Below, in pieces: positions 35,940-49,600 of a DNA stretch of 64,000 nucleotides. Every line of letters starts with the position of its first letter. Within the stretch, counting starts at the first letter, position 1. The notes beneath the pieces are model-generated. The model was not told the DNA's origin. It did not search any database and was given only the letters and a program-made list of their open reading frames with translations. The DNA is from Pontederia crassipes. Lineage: Eukaryota > Streptophyta > Magnoliopsida > Commelinales > Pontederiaceae. The stretch lies in the NCBI GenBank assembly GCA_030549335.1, contig CM060194.1, positions 70,716,077 to 70,780,076 on the forward strand, given 5' to 3'. The position numbers were made by a program, and so were the translations under genes.

Positions 35940-37793
35940 TTCCTGCTCGGATTACCCAGCGACGATGACTCGCTTGTGTCGTCGCAATGTGCCGTGACGT
36001 AGGAAATGTGCTTCCGTTCAAATACTCCATCACACCTAGGCGCACTGGTACCATGGTCTTTGATCGTGGACGCCAACGAGGAATGCATGGCAAGCTTTCT
36101 CGCTGCACGCTTAGTCGTGCCCCGCAGCATGTTCCTCATACACCCGTGTCGTGTCAAGGAACGTCCGTCGTGCATCATGATGGCGGACTGATCGCCCCGC
36201 CTAACCGGGACGGTCATGCGTCGCTCACTCGAGCAGATCAACCACCCCAGGTATACAGTCGGAAATCTTGAAGTGTCGCGCTGCGTCAAGAGTGGCCATA
36301 TGCTCCGCATGATGGTCTTGCGCTGCTCAATACCATGAGATCGCTTACACAAACATGGTGTAACTCGGAGGGCCCGTGTCACATTCAGGGACTGTCGATC
36401 ATGCACTATCATGACGACCAGGCGCTGCTCGGTATTTCGTGACGTCGCATCGCATGCCCAGTCATGCAACGTGAAGTGCACAACCACTTCACGGGAGAAG
36501 TTGTCTCAAGTTTAAACATCAAGGTTCATGGTCCCTTTTCGGCTAAGGAGCATCAATCGTAAGCGTCTTGTTGTGCCGCAGCATCGCTTGCCACGCCACG
36601 ATGACTTTCAAGAATGGAGCAAAGCGTTGATTACTTGCAAACACTCGCAGAAGAGCTATCAGCCTTGCCTGCCTCGTCAAGTGTCGCCCCGCAAGCGGCG
36701 CGATGTCATCCATCAAGGAGTGGGACGAACTTGATACATGCCAATGCAAATCGACACCTCAACTCAGCGATCAATTTGGCCAATGGTCTGAACGTCGAGC
36801 TTCGGCGAACCTTGGCATGCTGCTGTCAAACGTTCCGCTGCCAATCGAAGGAAGGAGTGCCCTTTCCTCTCAGACAGCGCCTCGAGCAATCGAAGCGGCC
36901 TCTAAGGATCGTAATCCAAATGGTTCGAAGGACACACTTGGCGATGTCGTTCCTTCGAATGGAGATGAAGGTGATGTTGGGAGCTCATGCCATGAGTTCA
37001 CCAACTGCAATCCGCTTACCCAAGCGGAGCATCTTCACGAACATCCCCATGGTTCGCTGAAGACCCCGAACGACTATTCTTTCACAAGGGTCAGTCGCCC
37101 GGTGGACAAGTGTGTCAAAGGCGCATGATCCCTGCCGACAAGCGCAATGACATTACTTTGTCCAAGTTGCGGACGGACGAGCATCTAAGGTGCATCTTCT
37201 TCATGAACGAGCACAACGATCTCGCCCCCATCCATACCCCAAAGGTGTTGTCTAAGCTTCAAAGGAGGTCACAGGATCGAAAGAAGGCATATCTCAAGAA
37301 CCCTGCAAGATGTGGCAACCTCAGGATGGCGTTGCCATCACGACAATGTGGAATGTGGCAAACATGCATCCCATTGAAACATGGGACAGAATGAGTGACA
37401 ACTCATCAATTATGCAAGTCTTGACAAGTTGGGACTGAAGGTCGAGATCGCTTTGTTCAGCATCGGCCAGATGGGCATGTTGAAGGAGGAAGTGAAAGGA
37501 ATCACCAAGCTCCGCCTACAGCGTTCCCAGGAGGATGGAGACCCAATGTTGGTGCTCTTTAAGCAGAGGGGTTAGAAGCTTTGGACTAGTAGGAATTGAA
37601 ACGACCGGATCGTCCAATCTCCGCTCACTAGTCGTCGTTGCCAAGTCGATCGTGACAAGTGTCATACCACCAAAGTCCTTAGGCAAGGGCAATGGTGGGG
37701 GAGAGAAGCTCAAGTCGCAAGGATGAAGCTACTTATGCCAAAGACAATGATCGCCCATCGAAGTAGGAGAATCGAGTCGAATCACAAGCACAT

Positions 37794-38475
37794 GTGGGGA
37801 GACTCCCGTCGTCGCTCACTATAGCGACTAGGAGTGGACAATGTGCGGAATGTTATATCAAAGAATCTTGCTCCATCTCAAATCGTCGAGATATCTCATG
37901 TCCACCAAGGAAAAGGTGGAGCTGCTCTCAATACTCGACAGACAAAGGACTCAACGTTGCAGCCATCTACAACTTGGAGACAACGAGTTGAGCCACAAGG
38001 GAACGTGGGGAGACTCTCGTCGCCCACTATGGCGACTCGGAATGACAAGACATGGATTGCTATATCGAAGAACTTTGTCCCACCTCAAGACTGTCGAAAC
38101 ATCAGATGGTTACCAAGGAGGAGGTGGTCCTGCGCTTTTCGTTCGGCAGAGGCACGGAAGACTCTACGTTGCAACCATTCGCGACATAGAGACGTTGAGT
38201 CAAGCCCACAAAGAGACCTTAAGCGTTCCGAAGCATCCGTGGGAAGACTCTTGTCGCTCATCATAGCGACTCAAAGCACCCGAAGCAGACAAGTTGCAAA
38301 TATCGTCATCAAAGAGCTTGTGCTATTTTAAGCCGTCGGAATTCATGAACAATCATCGAGGGTGAGATGGTCCCGTACTTTGCATTCGACGGAAGGGAGA
38401 CCTTATGCTGCGGCCATCCGTAATATGAAGGGATCAAGTCAAGTCATGCAGGTCGAATGGCGAGACTCTTCATCG
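37794..38475. repeat. Diverged tandem repeat of 211-234 bp units in the LARD interior
   Basis: Units start GTGGGGAGACTC at 37794, 38005 and (GTGGGAAGACTC) 38239, with a fourth start near 38458. Each carries the ordered blocks GCGACT, CAAGA, GTCGAGA/GTCGAAA and a purine-rich GG(A/T)GGTGG segment, but substitutions are many. No unit is open throughout in a common frame. Confidence 0.75.
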
Positions 38476-38897
38476 TGTTCTACACGACCCTGAGATAACT
38501 CTTCTCCGTGCTATTCCTGAAGGCATACAATAGTTGTTTCACCCCCAAAGAAGCCAAACCACACAAGTTGATGCTGCGCAAGTCGAAGAGAAGTGAAGCC
38601 AACAAAGACTTGATGGACGGATAGTTGCTTGATGAAGTCAGATCGCACATGACGGACTCCACTGGCGCTGCACAAGTGATGACCCCGGATTGGACGAAGG
38701 ATCAATAAGCGAAGCAGGCCTGAGGGAGGAGTCCTCGGCGAGACCCCAAGGAGCGAGCATTCCTGACGCCGCGTGATGCTGGTGAAGTTGAAGAAGGTAG
38801 AATTGAACGAGACAAGCGAAGTTAAAACTGAAGAGGAAAACCCCGAGGAAGCCCGGACAACGGCGTCGGAGGCGTCGCCGACTTTGGTGGGGGAGAA

Positions 38898-39551
38898 TGT
38901 CATGGAGCGTTTTTCCGTGACACGAAGCGTGAAGCATCGCGGCACCAGTGCCGCTCAACTTATCAGCGGCGAAAACATGGAACACATGCAGTCGTCCCGC
39001 ACTGCGTAATATTGCGGAGTACCAAGTTATCCGCCCTTAGGGCATTTATCTTATAAGGTCATCCTTATGAATGACCAAGTAGGTGACGTTCCCGTAGGGC
39101 ACGTCTTTTGCATCTTCAATATGTAACAAGACTCCTATACCTATGGTACACTGAGAGGAGTTCACTAGTGTCTTCCGAGGTCCAATTGTATGTTATATTT
39201 CATCATATTTAATACAAGTAAGCTTTTCTTTAATTCTAGTGTCATGGCCTTAAGCGTGGGGTGGCAACCCACATCGGTGTCCCTTCGTAGCGTTCCGTGG
39301 TCCCTTCGTCGCCCCTTCGGACTTTAAGCGCTCAAGCGCCTGCATTAGTGCCGCAACGCGCTAATGCCACGGTCTCGTGATGAGTAGTCCAACACTCTAG
39401 ACATGTCCGTGATTGAATGCTTATAAGAGTGACTCTCGGCATAGTCGTCTCGACCATAAAACTTCCGCTACAAACTCAAAACAGGCTTGGCTAGGTGCCT
39501 ATCCGCCTAGTCGCCGCACGTGGTCTAGTGTCCGAGAATGATCCCGTGACA
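38898..39551 (+). repeat. 3' LTR of the LARD-like element
   Basis: 654 bp. It contains an extra copy of the short block CCCTTCGTCG near 39301 relative to the 5' LTR and is otherwise collinear. Confidence 0.93.
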
Positions 39552-39705
39552 CAAAGGGGTTAGTTAGAGTGAATGTTTTCTTAGTTTAGAGATGGAGACA
39601 AAAATAAATTATAATTTAGAGAAGACAAGTAGAAATAATTCTAAACCGTTGCTTACCTAATTGTATAGAACATAAACAATTATAAACAAGAACTTATAGA
39701 AAAAC

Positions 39706-41488
<1,783 letters not shown>

Positions 41489-44400
41489 ATGGCGCCGTCG
41501 CCGTGCCGGGCGACTGAGGGCGGATGGACGCTGGGATTGCTTGTGGGCGTCTACCTCGACCTCGCACTCGCCTACCTCTGCCTCTGCGCCGCGGCCGTAG
41601 CCTTCCTCGCCGCCAAGTTCCTGGGTCTCTTCGGCATCCCCCTCCCTTGCTCCTGCGGCGGTCAGGCCGCCCGAGGTCACCTTCACCGTCACCAACATCG
41701 TGGCTGCCACGGACCGGGTTCCGTCTGCCTGCAGACCCTCCTCCTCGATTACCCTACCACCAAGATCGCCGGCGCCCACATGTCCCTCCGCCGCCGGTTC
41801 CCATTCGACACTCCCTCCCACGATTGCTGCCGCTATCTCTCCGCCAGCTGCTGTTGCTGCGGCAGCGGTAGTAGGTTGTACGACGTTAAGCTTGTGAACG
41901 AGGACGATAGCAGCGAGGACGATGAAGGGCGCGGCGGCGGCGGCGGCGGAAGACGCACGCGTCCGCTCTTGGCGATGGGGGATGGGGAGGAGTCATGCGG
42001 ATCGGTCTCGAAGCCCCCGCGGGCTTCGGCCAGCCTGTTGAGCATTTCGGCGATTGCGAGCGGAGGGCAGGCGCCGGAGCTGGAAACGAGCTTCAAGCTA
42101 GGTGGGAGCCCTGTGGATGTTAAGGGGAAGGGGGTCCTAAGCACGAGGCCATCGTCGGCCCTCCGACACCGGCGGAGAGGGCGGAACAGTTTGACCATCA
42201 AAGCGAAGTCTCCCCCGGTGCAGCCTTCGACGCCTTTGCAATTGGACTGGCGAGGTGAAGGAGCTACGAGGAATTCCGTCAATCTCAGCGGTCAATCTCA
42301 GCAGGTAGCGCGGGAAAGTTCTGAGCCGGAAGCAGTAACTCTAGCCGATCATCAAAATTCAGGTTTGGGATTTGAATTTAAACTACGTCCTTTTTGTGTG
42401 AAATTCGTTTGTCTGCAATAAAGAAAATTATGAGTTGAATGAAATCAATCTATCAGCTTAATGATCCTGAGTGTTTGCGTACAATTCTATTGTACCTCCA
42501 GGTGATCATGATGAATTGGTTGGTAAATCTGCTTCTGCATTTGAATACAATTCTGAAGGTAAGGACTCATTATGCAGAGAGAAGATAATGCTTGGGAATG
42601 AGAGAAATGAATCGAGCATTGTTAGAGGTCTAAAACGAGCACTTGAAGAAGAAAAATCTGCACGTGCTGCACTTTTGCTTGAATTGGAGAAGGAGAGAAA
42701 CTCAGCAGCGACAGCTGCTGATGAAGCAATGGCAATGATCTTTAGACTCCAAGAGGAGAAAGCTGCTATAGAGATGGAAGCTCGACAGTACAAGAGGATG
42801 GCTGAAGAGAAATCTGCATATGATGAGGAAGAGATGGATATTCTGAAGGAGATTATAGTGAGACGGGAAATGGAGACACATGTTCTTGAAAAAGAAATCG
42901 AATCATATCGAGAAATGATGCTCAGCAACAATGGTGTCCCAGAGAATGATTCAAAAAATGAGATGCATCAAACAGCTGAGGAAAACAATTTATTTCAGTC
43001 ATCTGATGATACTGAACTTATGCTTAAAGAGATATACAAATCTATCAAAAAGGAGAAGGCAGAAGGAAAGATGCATTATCTCGATAATTGTGGGACTTCC
43101 GCAACTAAAGAAAATAATTTGACTAGTACATCTGCCAGCCAATTTTTGTCTCTTGAGGAGAGAGCAGAATTAAGTAATTTAAATCCGTATAGTGTCAGGT
43201 TAAGTCCTTTAGGAAAGAAGCACCAGGTACCATACCATGGAGACGAGTGCAATGTGGAGGAGAAAGGCATGCTGACTATAGATTGTGCATCTTCTCTTCA
43301 GAGATCGGCTGAGGAGTTTCAGTCGTCTATGCGGGATGCACAAGGGGAAAAGAAAGAAAAAAGTGCAGAAGACAGAGACATTAAGATGAGAGATCCTGTA
43401 GATTATTCAAGTACAAAGCATTGTCCAAATGCAGCCAAAATAAATTCAAAAGCTTCTCTATTTGATAATGAAGCGAGCATACTTGATGTACATGTCGTTG
43501 ATGACATAACAGGTATTGGTGGGCAAGGTAATGAAAAACAGATATTTCCTTCTGAAATGGAATGTGCTTCAAACACATCTCACGAGTATAATACTACATT
43601 TTTGCCAACCATGATTGATCATAGTAGTACTATGGAAAAACTAAACATGCACAGAAGCTGCTCCGACTCAACAATGGGATTATCTGCTACTAGCATTAGG
43701 TCATACCCTGGATCGTCATGGATGGATTTGAGGAGGAGATCAATGTCATCTGTTGACAGCGAAAGATTTAAACTTGAAAATGAAGTTGAAAATTTAAGAA
43801 AAAGGCTAAAGATAATTCAAGAAGGAAGAGAGAAATTGAATGTTTCACTGGAACAGAGAGAAAAGGAAATGCATCATTTACGAGTCTTGGAGGAAATATC
43901 ATGTCAACTTCATGAAATCAGGAAAGCAACAGAAACCAGGAAAAGCACACGCAGGGCATCTTTGCCACCTTCTTCCTCCAAGGTATCCACCAAGATATAG
44001 AATGCATGTTTCATCATCAAGGGTGACCAGTCTCTGTTGTTTGGATTCTTATTCTTGTTTTTGTCTTTTTCTTTCAAAAATTACACTCTCATCATCTTTG
44101 ATGTCTATTTCATTTTTTACCTATAAAAAAAATCTATTTCATTTTTGGGACTTGGTGGTAGGGATATTTTTATAGATCAATCCCAAAAAATGAACTATTT
44201 CTACATGTTTTTCAGTAGCGGACTTAAATAGGCAAGTTTCTTATCCGTGTTTGTCTAGTCTTGTTGGTTTGAAGAACTTACCCATTTAAAGAAGGATCCT
44301 GCAGAATTGGGATTCTTTTGAACCCAGAATAACATCAAAGATACAGATTCAGATATAAAATGCAGGGCACGTTTAACCCAGGGGATAGTGGAGAGAGGTT

Positions 44401-45851
44401 AATACTTCGTGAGATAGAAACCTCATCTAATTCATTCAGGTATATCTCCTAGTTATAATTCTTTTTTCCCCCTCTTATCTGTTCTCTCTTTAGCAAATGC
44501 AACTCTTTTCACTCTATAAAGGAGTTGGGTGATGAGATAGAATGCTCTAGTTTTCTTTTATCTAATCAAATATTTTGACGGAGGGTAGCCTTATACATCA
44601 AGTTTCCATTTTTTGCTCAAGAGTCATCTTTTGGGAAATATATGAAGAATTATGTTTTCTATTCTCGAGAGGGTTAATAGTGCATTCAGTGAGTACACAA
44701 AAAGGTTATGGTACAAGCTAAGTAGATATGATACAAAGTCACATAGTTGCTACTCCCAGAAAATCTACATGGTACGTAAGTACCTTTCTCAAAGGGAAAA
44801 ATTGGGAATTATGTATCATTAATGAATGTAATGCTTTGTTGTGGACTTCATAAAATATGCCTACTTACTGTAATTATCAGGAGGCTAGTGATATGTCTCG
44901 TGGGTTGTGGTGGGGGGTCACTAGTGATGATATATTGTATCTTTGACTAGTATAACGAAGATGAAATTTTGTGTTAGGGTGTGTCAAGCAGCCCCAAAAT
45001 AGACTCGAACTGGCAAGAATGTGCAAAACCTACATCATGGATGATCTGATCAAACATTAAGTTCTTTGTGGATGTAACTAAGCTCACCTTCTCTCTTCCT
45101 TTCAGTGAAGTTGTTAACATGCCCTTACTTTTCTTGAATCTGAGAAACCTTTAATAATATGGTTAAGTTCTAAGGTTACAGCTTCATTGAGTTTTGTAAA
45201 AATATGGTTACTTGAATGCTAGGTATCAGCATAAAATGGGGGAATCCCTGCCGTACCATGACATAGATATAAGAGGCCATCTAGGGATGAAAATGAATAT
45301 TTCTTTTTCGTTGTTTCTTTTTTGTTGGCAAATGAATATACTTGTAGAAACTTGCTTGAGACGTGTTACTTGGTCATCTACCCTTTTGTGCTTTGGTTCT
45401 CTGCCTTGTTGGCCGATACAGAACTTATTGTTTTTGCATATCCAGATGGAAGGCTTGGTTTCACAATTGTAAGATATGATAGAAAGTGAACTCTTTTACA
45501 TATTACCTTATTTGATTTAGCATAGAGTGAGATTTCTGTCTTATTTTAAAATGAGTTTTGAACTCAAGCGAGCAGTGACCCGAATTAACATATTCTAAAC
45601 AATATTCCAGAATAAGTAATTACCAAGTAGAAAAGAGTAACGTAAATGATTCACCGATTTAGTAAGGTAGACATTCTTCCAGAAGCAATCAGAAAATCAT
45701 TGTGATTTTTCCGTATTCATTTATTTTGCAGTAGTTTGATTATGCATTTGACATCTTTCACTGGGTTTTACTCTAATAATCTATTTTTCAGGTTACACTG
45801 AAGAAAAGGCGATGCCGCAGTGTGTCAACAGAGCAGCAAGAAAGTACATAA
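41489..45851 (+). CDS. Myosin-binding protein, GTD-binding (DUF593/zein-binding) family, membrane-anchored; three exons, 804 aa
   Basis: Exons: 41489-42362, 42502-43982 and 45792-45851, with GT-AG introns and closed phases. The alternative without the last splice stops at 44000 (790 aa). Residues 13-50 form one hydrophobic segment followed by PLPCSCG, typical of plant MyoB/FLOURY1-like proteins. Residues 128-190 include acidic and poly-Gly low-complexity parts. Residues 331-428 are the GTD-binding coiled coil (LKRALEEEKSARAALLLELE to EKEIESYR). A second coiled coil lies near 705-770. The spliced tail gives SSSKVTLKKRRCRSVS, a basic ending I recall from relatives, so I prefer it. Family members sit on vesicles and bind the globular tail of class XI myosins. 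The role here is inferred. Exon 1 is far richer in GC than exon 2. Confidence 0.8.
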
Positions 45852-46643
45852 CTCTAAAGTAAAGTAGCTTGGAATCCTAATGCCTGGACTGCCGGACGTT
45901 CAGTTGATGCTGAAGAAAATTGTAAATTTGTCGATGAATTGGTTCATCAAGAACAACAGGACTTGCCGCCAACTCGAACTAGTTTGGCATACAACACATT
46001 TGGATGCGAGTATTTGACCACATAATCTCCATAGAGGGCGAGCAATTAACTTGAGATTATAATGGTCGCAACAATTGCTCTAGTTCGCATGGAGTCTGTG
46101 TGTCTAGTGTTTGATTTGCAGAGTTGCATTCTCTGCCTACCTGGGTACGGTTTGCCTTGATAGCTTATTATAGATCCCATACTACATGTATCGAAGACTG
46201 CATGAGGAAGGGTCTGCAATATCAGATGTTTACATATGGATTTCCACATTGTAACAACTAATATACTTGCGACATCATAAATTGTTCTCCACCTCGGTTC
46301 ATTTATTTGCTCCCGGTAAATTCTTTTTTGTTTGTCAAATGCTAAATTATCACAAATTAAAACAAGATAACTTTGTACTTTGGCTGCATGTTATAACCTT
46401 GGCTAACATCAGAATTGAAACAAGATCCCGAATGAACAGCAATTTGGAAATGAAAAAATATCATTGGAAACATGCAAAGGGGCGAAGTTATATAAATTGT
46501 TCACTTCCTACTGTGGCTTCTACAGTTCTACTCGAGCTATTCTGAAGATGTTTAATCTGACGATTTGAAGTGTGCTCCACATGGAAGAGAAATTCTCAAA
46601 ATTATCTATCAACAGATCTAATACAGTTAAACAGATCTATCAG
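45852..46643. other. Convergent intergenic region
   Basis: This is the 3' flank of two genes facing each other, about 0.8 kb between stop codons. It must hold both 3' untranslated regions, which might overlap. No other feature was seen. Confidence 0.5.
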
Positions 46644-49600
46644 CTACTCCTGTTTATTATCAGTTGATGACACCAATACCTCCTTAGGTTCCTTGGGGTC
46701 CGCAATCTCATTGATAGCAGAAATTGTTTGATCATTTTCAAAGCTGGCACCATGCGACTGTACGACAACACAACCTTCCTTCAACAGTTGTCCAGTCGTC
46801 GAACTGTTAGTTTGAGTACCAATGCCACCCGGTCCTGGAGATATGTCTACTTCAGAATCTCCTTGTGAAATTTTATCCTCGGAGTCATCGTCATCATCAT
46901 CGTCCTCATCATCACCGGAACCGGAGTCATGTTCATTTGTCAGAGCCAAATCAACATCCACAATGAATCGTTTGGGGTTGGGATATATCACTGCCTGCTC
47001 CCCGGGAAGTTGTTGGATAGGCACTGCATTGCTGATAACATGGCCTACTTTTTGTCTTTCCTTATATACTGCCATTTCACTTTGATATCGTTCCTTGTCT
47101 TGCAAGCCTCTCTCCTGATAAACCTGAAAGAATCATGCATGCATAATGAGTTAGTATTATCCTGGAGGAACAAAGAAAAAGAAAACATGTGAAATTTCAG
47201 ATGCAGATTCCCGATGCTTACAGCTTTCTCAGTTTCCGTTAATTTGTTCCATAGTTCACCAATCATCTTGCTGATTTCCCTGTCTCTCCCGGGATAAGCT
47301 GGTTTCAGCCTTGCATGCTGTTCAGCAAAGAAGAAATTATAACCACTCCTGTTTGGTTTTGGGTGAGCAGGGTCTCTCTTACTAAGCTTCTTCCTGCGCC
47401 TTCGACGGCGGGTAACTCTATGGTTACTGTCTTCAACAATTCCAGACAACTGTGGAACTTGCACAGCAGTAGCAATGTGATAGAGGACACCTTTAAGCTT
47501 AGCTGAGCCAACAGTAACGGTGACAAAGTAGCCATGTTCAAATTTCCCATCAATTACTCCAACAACCTGAGGATGTGTTGTGGAGGACTGACCTAAAATG
47601 AGGTAAGAGTAAATTAGTACTCTTGGTGGAAATATCCTAATATTATAGAACACAGATTATATTATAGAAAGAGAAATTAATTCAAAAACATGTGATTTAT
47701 TAAGTTAAAAGAAAATTTTGAGGAGGAAAAGGATGGCCACCAAGGTTTGAGGTTGCCATCCAAGTATATATATAAACTATGAAATGATCAAAATGTACAA
47801 GTATGAGCCCTCAAAAAGAGAGCGACAAAAACGAAAGAGTACATCAGCTATCCAAAATCCCACTCACGAAGAAGAAAGGAAGCATGATGAACAATAAATA
47901 GTCTCCATCTGACATCGCTCCCCACAAAAAACTGTCCGGTTGCGGTGAAGCCAAATGGCCCTAGTACCGGCCAAGAAGGATGCTAACTGGCCCGGTCACG
48001 AAGTAATTGCCAAAAGGTCTCCGCTGCTGCTGGAAAAAAGTCCAGTGTACCCATCCGTGACCAGAACTCTTGAGCCATGCACTCGACGAATAAATGGTCG
48101 ATGTGCTCCTCCGCCTCGTCACATAGGGGGCAGGTGGTGTCCAAAAAAATAATTTCTTCCATTTTCATGTCCCTTCTTATGACAAAAATGGATGCTAAAG
48201 TCGTCTCTTATACTTCATCTACCTGAGTTGATTTTATTGTTCAACATACCAAAGCTACATGATTATGGAAATACTAATCTTTCATCTAATTTATTTGCAT
48301 AATTTGAGAGGAAAAAAAATTTAAGTCTAAATAAAAAATCCATATGAAATAATGTATATATACTCATGAATATAATCAAATTAATTATGAAGAAATGCAT
48401 AGAAGGCATGATGCAAATGTGTATGGGCATCTATCAATGAAATCAGTTGCAAATAAAGTTTAAACATGTTAGTTAATGTCTTAAATCCTACTTTAACTGA
48501 AAATCTGTTTGAATCCCATGAAGTAAAAGGAAACATGTATAACATATTCTGTATATTTTCTTATCATGAGATTGTTAAGGAATTGATTTATTTCCTTATT
48601 ATAAGATAGGTGTCCTCTTTTTGAGATTAATATAGAGTCTCAATTGGTTTCTAATTCCTATCATATGTTAAAGGGAGTGCCTATATAAACTCCCTAAGGG
48701 TCCAAAGAGAAATAAAATCTCATCTTGTAATTCTCTTCTGTTTCTTCCATCTAATACAATTATGTGTCGCCTTAAATTTCTCGAATTTTCTCGCGGTGCA
48801 TAATTTCTCTCGTGCAGAAATCCTAACAAACTAGTATCAGAGCGAGGCTTCATCGTCGATCCTCCGTCAGACGTAGAGATGACATCGCACAACATGAACA
48901 TCGAGAAATTCACGGGACGAAATAGTTTCAGTCTCTGGCAGATCAAGATGAGGGCACTTCTGAAACAAAAAGGAGTCTGGGCGCCGCTCACGAACATGCC
49001 GAAGAACAAACCAAAGGAGAAAGACTCGAAGGGCAAAGAAAAGGAGTCCGACCTCGCAAATTTGATGGCACAAGAAGAGAAGGCGCACTCCATGATCCTG
49101 TTGTGTCTAGCGGATGAAGTTATTATCGAAGTCGCTGATCAAGAAACAGCGGCTGATCTGTGGTCGAAACTTGAGTCTCTACATGACCAACTCTCTGACC
49201 AACAATTTGCTGTTGAAGCAACGTTTGTTCGCCCTCCTCATGCAAGAAGGCATCCCTCTGAAAGATCATCTTGATCAAATGAATACTCTGTTGATGGAAT
49301 TACGAAACATAGACGTGAAAATTGAGGATGAAGATGCAGCCCTACTTCTGCTGGTGCCTCTTCCCCTATCATACGAAAATTTCATTTAGTCTGTTATCAT
49401 CGGAAGAGACACAATTACTTTGAAAGAAGTAAGATCGAATCTACGTACTCGTAAACTTCGTCATAAGGCGTCTGGCAGAGATATGGAGACTCAGGCCGCA
49501 GGGTTGACCGCAGAGAAGACAAACCCTAAAAAGGATAAGTCGAAGAAAAACGTCAATCCGAAGGACATCTGCAATTACTGCAAAGAATCGGGTCACTGAA

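Larger units (their letters stand above)
35264..39551 (+). mobile_element. Non-autonomous LTR retrotransposon (LARD-like), 4.29 kb
   Basis: LTRs of 657 and 654 bp (35264-35920 and 38898-39551) begin TGTCACGG/TGTCATGG and end TTGTGACA/CCGTGACA. The flanks share CAAA (35260-35263 and 39552-39555), a 4-bp duplication or a 5-bp one with a mutation. A primer-binding-like site (GTGGTACCAGAGC) follows the 5' LTR, and a G-rich polypurine tract (GGTGGGGGAGAA) precedes the 3' LTR. The 3-kb interior has no recognisable Gag, protease, reverse transcriptase or integrase in any frame. It must have moved with another element's enzymes. Orientation is taken from the primer site and purine tract. Confidence 0.88.

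Noticed and set aside
36614..38331. Several 140-165 codon frames inside the LARD-like element
   Set aside because: They overlap in different frames, have no domain or shared composition, and are not maintained between the tandem units, so I do not call proteins.
42506..42931. Ser-rich antisense frame of 141 codons
   Set aside because: It is the complement of the Glu/Lys-rich GTD-binding coiled coil and has the expected Ser/Ile composition of a shadow.
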